The translations under genes and the position numbers were made by a program. A DNA stretch of 64,000 bases, taken from NCBI GenBank assembly GCA_949152475.1, contig OX424559.1, positions 16,461,809 through 16,525,808 on the forward strand. Reading direction: 5' to 3'. The notes below the pieces were generated by a model, which was not told where the DNA came from, did no database searches, and saw only the letters and a list, made by a program, of their open reading frames with translations. The stretch's first letter is position 1, and each line of letters starts with the position of its first letter. Of this stretch, positions 45,084 through 57,855 are shown one piece after another. Source of the stretch: Terebella lapidaria (Eukaryota; Annelida; Polychaeta; Terebellida; Terebellidae).

Positions 45084-46779
45084 AATACTGACCGGATGGT
45101 AATTTTGATATACTATAACCGGCAGCCTTCGGATGTTGCATTGTTCACATGTTGCTTATAGAGATTGACAATCGATTTTCCGTCAATGACATTATATCAG
45201 AACAGATATTCGGTATAGTAAAATAAATACATACCTGTGTGCATATTGGCACAGCGGAATAATCCCTTTGTGAGACATTACCATTAGTATTTCTCTCGGA
45301 GAATAATCCGCTCTACCAATATACATAGAGTGTTGTATTTATATAATATCGTAATGGCTCGATTAAGCGCTGGGACGCTCAATTATTTGTCAGTGAAGTT
45401 TCCCCCGGTGCTCTTTCAAGACAGGCTCATTCAAGGGAGGCGCTGGTAAATTAATGGTAAAACTGATAAAAGCTCAAACAAATGTGGCGATTTTGCCCTA
45501 AGCACGCGGCAGGTGATTGTAAACATACATGCCATTTATGTGGCCTTTTCGTACTTGGCCTTGTTTTGACACGCTCCGTTCGAGCGTGCGTTGCCACGGC
45601 GACGCATTGTAATTTACGCTCCAGTAAACTATAACAATGGATCGATTAGACCTCGCGTGCGTCCTACAGCTTGTGGTGTATTATATATACACTGGAAGCG
45701 ACTCGATCGAGGAGATTGTCCGAGAGAGAGTGAACAGGACGCACGCAAGGCTCGCCATGAGCTTTGCGTTCCCTGGTCAGGAGTAGAGGGCTCCTAGAGC
45801 CCTGGGGACGATTTCCATGGGGAGGCCCGGGCTGGGAGAGACAAGTTGCTGACTCGGGGGCGTACGCCCTGTGGATCGCCAGTTCTCTCCCTTCCCGGGA
45901 CGTGTGACAGAGGCTCTGGCCAGCATGTCGGACTGTACGGGGTTCCGTCCCCGAGGCAGACCGCGGCTCGCCAGGCCCCGCCAGTTAACACCGTAGGGAT
46001 GAACTAGTTTCTGAACGGTGTCCGTAGGCCTGGGAGTGTCGGGTGGGCTGTTACCTGGTTACCGTTAATGCTGAAGTAGTTACCGTGTCCGCAGCGACCT
46101 CCGGTGAGCGGCCCTGCCGCAAGGATCCGGAATAGCGGATGCGCGTCCGCAAGGACTCGGATGAGAGAGGACTATCCTCGAGGATCCCGAAGAGCGGACG
46201 GTAGTCAATAACTTTACACAAAGCGCAATTTAAGTGTTCTTTATTTCCAGTTTTGATAACTGATCATGCACGCTGTGAGAATCATTGATGTCAATGTTAT
46301 TTTTCGTGCAATGTCGGCGGTCATTTGAGAGAATTTATAATATAATATATGAATGATTAAATTCCCTTCAGAAGACGAGTGTTCTACTGTAGTCATACAC
46401 AAAACGCACGAAAGCAAATTCATATAACATCGGCATCATTTATTTTCATTAGGGCCTATCCGTATGCAACAGAGGAACTTTAAAAACAAACATATCATAT
46501 AAAAATGTACAGTAATTAAAGTAGAGCAATGCAGGGTCCGTTGACAGTCGAACAATTCTTGAGGAAATCCTTCGCGGAGATGTTGCCTTTTCTCAGTTCT
46601 TCCCAGCAGGTGATGATCTTTGATTGGGTCTTCTTGTAAGACTTTTGTGAATTTTACGATATGAATTTAGGATATGTAGATTTTACGATATGATTTTACA
46701 CGTTACTACACGAGCATTATAGGTAATACTGTACAGAAGTGCGATATGGGCCTACTTGAATTTCCCATAAAATTCCGGC

Positions 46780-49700
46780 AAGTGCAAGGGTAGCTTTTTA
46801 CCTTCAAAATGATGTATTATACATGCCGATAAAACTGACGATTGTTAGGTATAATTGCATGTATAGAAGTGCGATATACTTGTATTTCTCCCATAATAGT
46901 AAATTCCGTTAAGTAAAAATGACAGTTAGCACAACCGTTTTAGCGGTGGTCATTCTTTTTTATTTTTTGTTTTATATGTAAGGGTAGCTGTTTACGTTCA
47001 AAATGGTATATTACACATGCGGATAAAATTGACAATCGTCAGGTAATACTGTATGCCAATTAGCGCAAAAATTCTAACGGTGAAACTGATTTTTTTGTCT
47101 AATATGTAAAGGTAGCTTTTTACCTTCAAAATGATGTAGGGGCCTATTACACATGCCGATAAAACTGACGTTATGGGTAATATTGCAAGTACAGAAGTTC
47201 GATATACTTGTATTTTTCCCAAATCGTAAATTCCGGTAAGTAAAAATGACAATTAGCACAACAGTTTTAACGGTGATCATTCTTTTTTATTTTTAGTTTT
47301 ATATGTAAGGGTAGCTGTTTACGTTCAAAATGGTATATTACACATGCAGATAAAACTGACAATCGTCACGCAGGTAATACTGTACAGAAGTGCGATGTAG
47401 CCTATTTCCCGTAAACCGTAGATTCCGGCATGTAAAAAATGCCAATTAGCGCAACAATTCTAACGGTGACCCCATATTTTTGGAGTTTCATTTGTAAGGG
47501 TAGCTTCTATCCTTCAACATGATGTATTACACATGCCGATAAAACTGACGATTGTTTAGTAGTATTGTACAGAATTGCGATATATACGTTCCCCTAAATC
47601 GTAACATGTCAGATTCCGGCGAATAAAAATAGCGCAACAATGGGGTACCTGCTGATGCCATGTGCTTTTGGGGCTCTAAAACAGTCTATTATGCCCAAGA
47701 AGTACAAAAAACGTCATGTCCATTGTCTGCATTATGCAAAAACAAACATGACAAAATTTAATTTACCATTATGACGTTTCTGTACGTCTTTGGCACAGTA
47801 GACTGTTTCTATGATTTATCTATACCCGAATTACATGGTGGCGATCCTGGTGGCAAACAGGAACCCCATTCTAACGGTGACACCATATTTTTTTGGTTTC
47901 ATATGTAAGAATAGCTTCTTCCCTTCAACATGCTGTATCACACATGCCGATAAAACTGACGATTGTTAATTAATATTGTACAGAAATGCGATATATACCT
48001 CCGTTTATTTCCTCTCAATCGTTATGTGTCAGATTTCGTCGAGTAAAAATGCCAATTAGCGCAACAATTCTAACGGAGACCTCATATTTTTGTTGTTTCA
48101 TATGTAAGGTCAGCTTCTTTCCTTGAACATGATGTATTACACATGCCGATAAAACTGACGATTGTTAATTAATATTGTACAGAAATGCGATAATAGACCT
48201 AGGCGTTATTTCCTTTGAATTGTTACATGTCAGATTCCGGCGAGTAAAAATGCCAATTAACACAACAATTCTAACGGTGACCCCATATTTTTTTTGTTTC
48301 ATATGTGAGGATAGCTTTTTCCCTTCAACATGATGTATTACATATGCCAATAAAACTGACGATTGCTAATTAATATTGTACAGAAATTCGATGTATACCT
48401 CCGTTTGTTTCCTCTGAATCGTTATGTGTCAGATTCCGGCGAGTAAAAATGCCAATTAGCGCAACAATTCTAAAGGAGACCTCAGATTTTTGTTTGTTTC
48501 ATATGTTAGGTCAGATTCTTTCCTCCAACATGATGTATTACATATGCCGATAAAATTGACGATTGTTAATTAATATTGTACAGAAATGCGATAGGCCTAC
48601 CTCCGTTTATTTCCTCTGAATCGTTATGTGTCAGATTTCGGCGAGTAAAAATGCCAATTAGCACAACAATTCTAACGGAGACCTCATATTTTTGTTGTTT
48701 CATATGTAAGGTCAGCTTCTTTCCTTGAACATGATGTATTACACATGCCGATAAAACTGACGATTGTTAATTAATATTGTACAGAAATGCGATAATAGGC
48801 CTATGCGTTATTTCCTTTGAATTGTTACATGTCAGATTCCGGCGAGTAAAAATGCCAATTAGCACAACAATTCTAACGGTGACCCCATATTTTTTTTGTT
48901 TCATATGTGAGGATAGCTTCTTCCCTTCAACATGATGTAATACATATGCCAATAAAACTGACGATTGCTAATTAATATTGTACAGAAATGCGATAGGCCT
49001 ACCTCCGTTTATTTCCTCTGAATCGTTATGTGTCAGATTTTGGCGAGTAAAACTGCCAATTAGCGCAACAATTCTAACGGAGACCTCATGTTTTTGTTGT
49101 TTCATATGTAAGGTCAGCTTCTTTCCTTGAACATGATGTATTACACATGCCGATAAAACTGACGATTGTTAATTAATATTGTACAGAAATGCGATAATAG
49201 GCCTATGCGTTATTTCCTTTGAATTGTTACATGTCAGATTCCGGCGAGTAAAAATGCCAATTAGCACAACAATTTTAATGGTTACCCCATATTTTTGGGG
49301 TTTCATAGGTAAGGGTAGCTTCTATCTTTCAACATGATGTATTACACATGCCGATAAAACTGACGATTGTTCAGTAGTATTGTACAGAAATGGGATATAC
49401 ATATATTTTCCCTAAATCGTGACATGTCAGATTCCGGCGAGTAAAAATGCCAATTAGCACAACAATTCTAACGGTGACCCCATATTTTTTTTGTTTCATA
49501 TGTCAGGATAGCTTCTTCCCTTCAACATGATGTATTACACATGCCAATAAAACTGACGATTGCTAATTAATATTGTACAGAAATTCGATATATGCCTCCG
49601 TTTGTTTCCTCTGAATCGTTATGTGTCAGATTCCGGCGAGTAAAAATGCCAATTAGCGCAACAATTCTAACGGAGACCTCAACATGATGTATTACATTAT

Positions 49701-49990
49701 GCCGATAAAATTGACGATTGTTAATTAATATTGTACAGAAATGCGATATATACTTTATTTCCTCTGAAAGAATCAGAATTTCCTCTGTCAGATTCCGCCG
49801 AGTAAAAATGCCAATTAGCGCAACAATTCTAACGGTGACCCCATATTTTTTGGGTTTCATAATTTTTCTTTCCTTCAACATGATGTATTACACATGCCGA
49901 TAAAACTGACGATTCTTTAGTAATATTGTACAGAAATGCGATAGGCCTACATATACGTTTATTTCCCCTATATCGTAGTATGTCATAACG
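46780..49990. repeat. Satellite array, unit about 200 bp
   Basis: ACATGCCGATAAAACTGAC recurs about every 200 bases (for example near 48137, 48340, 48541, 48741, 48950, 49145, 49347), each time followed by ATTGTACAGAAATGCGAT and later GCGAGTAAAAATGCCAATTA. About fifteen units. Leftmost units are more diverged, and one is split by a segment at 47640-47880 that is also found at 12250-13010. Confidence 0.9.
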
Positions 49991-51656
<1,666 letters not shown>

Positions 51657-53306
51657 TGTGAAGAATATCGTTCACGGCCGATATCAAGCCGAAGTATCTA
51701 AATCGTTGTGTGATTTAATAGGCCGGCAGTTCTTGATTCAAACTGTTTATTGTGGCGATAAACTTGATGGACTCAGTCACTCACAATCAGGGCCGCTTGC
51801 TCACTTAAAGTACTAGGAACATAAAAATATGATGTGAACTCAAATTAAAGCACTATGTGAGCTGATCAGAACGGTTTTTACAGCATGTGAATATCTCAAT
51901 TCCTTCAAAAGTTACATTGTTTCAAAGTTCAAATTGCCCAAAGTACAATTTGAAAAATCATATAGCTCATTAATATGCAAATTTGTATGCATGACGTCAC
52001 AGGGGGAACATTTTTTAATTAGATGGTTTTATTGGCTTATTGAAGTCTTAAGAAATTGCAATTATTCAACAAAGCTCATTCCACATGCTCTACATAATTG
52101 ATAGTCAATGAATTTCACATCCGGATAGTTGCCAAGGTCACCAGTATTGATGTAAGGCCCCTAGCAACCAGGGTTGCTATGGCCCAAATCCACAGTCATA
52201 TCGATAAGCAAACAAAACCAATGGTGAAAATGGATTGACTCCACATGCATAATTAATATACAATAATCAAATTCTGTCAGAACCCCTATTTCTGGCAGTT
52301 AGGACCCATAGCAACCAATGGTTGCTAGGGACTCCAGCAGGTGAATAGTAACCATGGCAACAGTAACACTTTGAAAAACACTGATCATTGACCATGCGTA
52401 TCAATGTTTGAAGATTAGGTTTGTAATAATTCTGACCAGATCAATTATATTAAGTCTCAAACTTGCCTAATTAAAAATATTCCCCCTTCTACGTCACGAA
52501 TACCTCATTTGCATACTAATTAGCTGCTCATAAAATCATGAATTGTTCAATCCAGCCTGTGTCATAACCTGCCAAAATGTGACATTCAAATGGCCATAAC
52601 TTTTTAACCAATAGAGATATTGGCATGCAGTACACTGCATTTTACTGAGCAAAACCAGGTCTATCATTTAAGTTCACATCATATTTTTATGTTCCTAGTA
52701 CTTTAATGTCCGTGAAAATCCCAGTCAAATAAATATCCAATATTATAGTCCTTCGTATATCTTCAATTATGTATATCCACAGTTTATATCACAATTGCAT
52801 CTAGTTCATATATATATTGTTAATATCCACAGACACTATTCTCTCCACGTCTTGTCACTGGGATCACTTCTAACCAACTCAGATTCTCGGGGCCGGGGGA
52901 CCATGAGTCTGTGTAATTTCCCGCCAAGTGCATGCGGTGTGGTGATTGGTTGGATGTATGCTGGTATGCGCTGATCTCACCGGGAAAGTGGGTTTCCCCG
53001 GCGCGTGTCAAGACTTGTATTGACTGTAACTGTGCACGTGATGCGTGGGGTATGTGTGTCAAGTTCTATGTTTAGAAGTCAGTGCATGTGAAGGTCAAGG
53101 CCGAGTGTACTGGGTCGAGTGTACCGAATAAATGGGGCCGCAGGTGCGTGGTTTGACCTGTGTTTGTAAACATGATTTATGTTGCTAAGGCTTGTGATCG
53201 TATAGCTGTACCTGTACTGTGTGTAAGTCATGTAGAATGTATATGTTGTCATGGAGATATGTAGTGCGCGGGAGGGCCGGGAGTTACAGTCACTAAAATT
53301 ACTACA
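51657..53306 (-). repeat. Solo LTR related to family B, interrupted by a TTAA element
   Basis: Begins TGTGAAGAATATCG and ends AAAATTACTACA like the family B LTR, and is flanked by the 4-base duplication CAAA (51653-51656 and 53307-53310). The target duplication around a lone LTR indicates LTR-LTR recombination. The element at 51809-52702 splits it. It is diverged from 22393-23148, so it is older, yet shares the GGCCG-rich words. Confidence 0.88.
51809..52702. mobile_element. TTAA-flanked foldback element, copy 2
   Basis: TTAA on both sides (51805-51808, 52703-52706) and terminal AGTACTAGGAACATAAAAAT inverted repeats. Similar along its length to 18520-19411 but in the opposite orientation. 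Keeps the TAGCAACC / GGTTGCTA palindromes. Inserted into the solo LTR, so it moved after that LTR formed. Confidence 0.88.
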
Positions 53307-53310
53307 CAAA

Positions 53311-55763
53311 AAAGTCCGGTCATCATACAAACCACGTTCCAAGTCATAACTCTGGTTTTGTCTTACATATCTTCATGATTTAAATACCTGCGTGTGTGTT
53401 TTTTGGCGCTCGACAAGACTAGATCAACTGCGCATGCGTGAAATCTTACCTCATTCCAACACATCCATTGCACATGCCAAGCAAAACAAGCAAACGTGAT
53501 CCCATCAGTACATCCGAAATCTGTTGCACCGCTGATTAAAACATACCTACGCATGCGCGAGCCGATAAAGGCGATTTAATAGAACGTTTCATTGTGCCGC
53601 TTGCAGCTTGGCGTTTCCCAATCGAACATATCATTTCCCAACCGAAAAATATCATTTCCCAATATCCTCTGCTGAAACGAATTCCGGACAGTGAATGTGT
53701 GGTACAGTGGCTGATTTATGCCATACTAATTTTAAAATAGTTTTCGGCACGAATTTAATTTAGCATCCAAAATAATTAAATTCGTGATAGAAAAAATACT
53801 CTCCATGCGATCAGAATATTCAGGGCGCAGCAAAAATAGTTGATGTAACAACTAAAACATTTTGGTCGCAATGAAAGTCATTGTTGCCATAACCAGAGTA
53901 TTTCTGTTCCGTTGATAACAGCTGGAATTCTTAACAGCAAATAAATAGATTGTTCTCGTTAGGAAAATACCAAGTTCATGTATCAGTGAAACACACTTTT
54001 CGGCCGTAGTTTTGTTTTGGATGATTGGATCAACTTGAAATTTGTGTGTCTTCATTGGGACTCATGCGGCAAATTTTCAACGAATTTCAGAATTTTATCT
54101 AAATTATTTTCAGATGACAATCAATTCCAAAGATAAATTTCAGTCCAAAACGGGATCAAATGAATTCCAACTAACTCAGGCTTTTTATCATGTTTATACC
54201 TGTAGAGAATGGCCTATTGTGTTGTTTGGAGTCGGAAGGGATATGCGGTGCATATTAAGTAAATATGTTTATTTTTCAAGCAATATATAACTCAAACATT
54301 GAATACAAGTTGTTGTGTGTGTGTAGACTTTTGATTTTTTTTTCATTTGATTTCATTTATCATACTCTGAAATTCCATGTTGGTGCTGGAATTCAACAAT
54401 TCAGTAGATTTGGTAGAGAGAAAGAGTAAATAGATTATGTTATCTAGATAATATATATTGAGAGAGAGGGGGGAAGAGAATAGGATATTTGGAGAAAAGA
54501 TACTAAATAAGTGAGAGGGAGGAAGACAGGGAGAGAGGGAGGGAGAGATTGAGCAAGAGAGAGAAAGAGATAGAGAGAGGGGCAGTGAGAGAATGTGTGT
54601 GAGAGGGAGGGAGGAAGAAAGAAAAAAGAGAGAGAGATATGGAGAGAGTGAATAAATTATTTCATCTAAATAATAAAGAAATAATATCCAATGTATGAGT
54701 TTCTATCTCATACTATCTCATTCTAGAGATAAGTATTTCTCACATATGACTTAGTATCTCATACATATGACTCATTATCTCTATCATATGACTTAGTATA
54801 TCATATGAATGACTTAGTATTTCGTATGTGTGAGTTGGAAAAAAACTTCTTTTTTGTGGCATGAACAGGGCCCGATAACATAGCCAACCATATGATCACT
54901 GCGTCTTCAATTCTATACCATCGAACGACAGTCACGACAGGCACGTCAGAGCAAATCAAACATATCAAAGCCGGATCAAAACTCTTTATTTTTGGCACAT
55001 GGACAATACTGATAAAGGATATAATATAGTAAGGTGTTTTAAAACTCATCCTCCGTATTTTGGATCGCTTATCATAACCTCTCCCCTGGGATGACATGAA
55101 TTTGGAATCTCAACCACGATCTTTAAAACTAGCCAACAAGAAGATATCAAGATCCGAGCCAATCGGTCATATTTATTCACATATAGCTACATCAAGATAA
55201 AGTGTTTCAATAGACCTGAAATAAATAGAATGTACAAACTAAGCATGAGCTAAAAGACACGCAAACACCACATGAATAGTAAGACCATTTTGTTCAGATA
55301 TTCCCATTGTGCATGTTGTAGGTGAATATTTCATCTTATATTGTTCATGTTCAGTTACATTCGCGCTTAATGAAAGCTATCTATACAATTGCAATATCCC
55401 TACATGTAGCAAAAAGCTAGAAAGCACATGCATACGTAGGGTTCGGCGACCCCACGATAAAGAGGTATTCCCCATTACTGGAGTGTCACCGAATGTCTTA
55501 TAAATCCGCCCACACTGCAGCATCATAACCGTGGTGTCACTACTCGCGCACACCACGTCATAACGCTACACATATGATTGAATAATATTGAATATCTTAA
55601 ACCAAAAATTGTTCCAACCAGTTAATGAATAATGTTGGTTTTAAAAGGTCACCTTACAAAAATGAAACACATATTTCATGCGATATGAACTGTCTTGAGT
55701 GGCATAATGCTCTACTTATATAAGGTTTGTTCAGCAATAAATATACAAACGTGTATAACTTGT
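53311..55763. other. Non-coding region downstream of the receptor gene
   Basis: Largely AT-rich with a purine-rich GAGA stretch (54411-54650) and TATGACTTAGTATCTCA-type repeats (54690-54835). 55370-55763 is similar to 13430-13735, the 3' flank of the broken paralogue, and probably holds the 3' untranslated region. No other gene seen. Confidence 0.6.
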
Positions 55764-57779
55764 TCACGCATGTAGTGGTTCATATGTGTTGGTCCTGTCA
55801 GCATTTCTGTCTCTCTGGCTTCCGTCCTCAACCAAGGTCTGGTACTGACTAGCGTTATGGGCTGTTCCATGCTCCTCCCCTCTATTACTAGCTGCCGTTC
55901 CATGCCCCACCCCGACACCACGTGTTGTTGTCAAGTACTGCCCAGTATTATTCTCTACAGAACCACCACACATTTGTACATCCTGATAATCTGCATTTCT
56001 TTGTGTCCCAGAAGCATTCATGTTTTCAGTTCTGCTCTCGTGAACCTCTTCATATTGAGTGGCTGTTCCGTCTTTCACCCTCTGCTCTGTAGGTTGCAGA
56101 GACACACCTTCATTGCAATACACTGGTCCAGTCCCTGTTTCACGACATTCCCCGGTATCTCGTGATTTGGAAGAGGGTCCCGGGCATTTGCGCCTATGAC
56201 AAATAAATGTCATAAATGAGTAGATCTAATAAATGTAGCATATTATGTTGCAATAATACACATATTATGACAAAAAATAATGTCATATTACCACGTGATG
56301 CAATAATGGTGGAGGGTATTGAACGAAATTGCTGAAAAATTACACACATTATGATAGAAAAGAATGTAATGTTACGAATGATACGATTCTGGAGAGCATG
56401 GAATGAAAATATTCAAACAGCATAGGGATTCTGCAAATTTGTACATTCTCTCATCTCAAAAAACAAAATGAGCAAAAACAGCCAATCACAAACATGTTTA
56501 ATTACCTTGTTATGATGAACGTCAGTGCAGCTGTTACAACAATTGCCACCACTCCCACAACAAAAGCGATCGCTACAACATACTCTGGAATGAACAAGTG
56601 ACCACGAGAAATAATATTACCGAGTACATATATATTTTTCTCAATACACCCATATCACAGTAAAATTTGTCAAAATCTAACATGTGCTCTGGACAATCAG
56701 TCCAATAGAATACGGACCCGTTGATAAAGTATCGATTCCAGTCATGCATGAGCCCTCTGCTGTAAAATGAAATGCAAATACCTGCATGAATGAAGGATGC
56801 GCACATTGATTACTCTTTCAGTAATGAGTAGCTCTGTTGTAGTGGGGAGTTTTGTGGTTCTTGCTGTAAGATAATGCCACTGGGTTTAGGAAAGTGGGCT
56901 CTTGTTACATTAAATACAAAATGGGTCACACATGTGTCCAAATTTGACAATTTTTGGGTATCATTTATTTTGGAATTACTACTGGGTACCATTTTATTAA
57001 ATTCATAGACTCACTCCAGACTCGTATGTTGAAGGTTTCTCTGTGGTCTCCGTAATTGTTGTACGCCCGACACTGGTACTGCTGTGTTCCAAGCATTTCT
57101 TCTGTCACCTCCAGGCTTTTGTTGGGACTGATGATGTTTGAGGCGTTGAGATCTATCCACTGGTAGTCTGGTGCAGGGTTTCCGTTGGCGTTACAAACTA
57201 GCGTGGTGCCCACAGCAATACAACCTTCATCCCAGTTTATGGAAATTTCATTTGGTGGGACTGAAAACATACGAACTATATTAATTACAATACGTTAGTA
57301 CATAATTATGTCTAAGCAGAACTTTCAGTACCAGACAGTGTTACAATTTAAAACCAATATGAAAAGAATCGAGTTTGTTTTCAGAACAACAAAAAATCTT
57401 ATCACTGAGTAAATGACGTATTAAGATTTTTTTTTCAAACCTACAGAAGACTGTCAATGGGTCAAACGTGAAAGGATAACTGTAACTTGGGGCATTCGCG
57501 GCTTCGTTTTCACCAGTGTCGGTTGGTGATTCAAAATATGTTCTTGAACTGTAAACATGTCCATTGTGTTCAGGCATCATTTCTATGATAAAGCTGTAGC
57601 GAGCGATGTTGGTTTCGCTTTCATCTATGATACCGTTCACGGGAGTCCCCCCTTGGCTCCATGTTATGACGGGAGACCAGCGCCCTCTGTAGGAGACTTC
57701 ACACGAATGTTTGACGAATTGTCCCTGGACAACTTGGTTTGTCGCATTCCGAGAACATGTTGTGTCTCCATCTGTTTAT

Positions 57780-57855
<76 letters not shown>

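Larger units (their letters stand above)
43277..46779. other. Flank between RAG1L and the satellite; no gene found
   Basis: Holds a TA microsatellite (43836-43893), repeated TTAGCTGTACA words (43907-44250), the right copy of the palindromic hairpin (44941-45083) and a GC-rich segment (45790-46205) in which nothing is recognised. No terminal inverted repeat matching the left side of the RAG-like genes was found by eye. Confidence 0.5.

Noticed and set aside
45591..45991. Short frames in the GC-rich segment
   Set aside because: No domain, splice context or homologue recognised; not supported as a gene.
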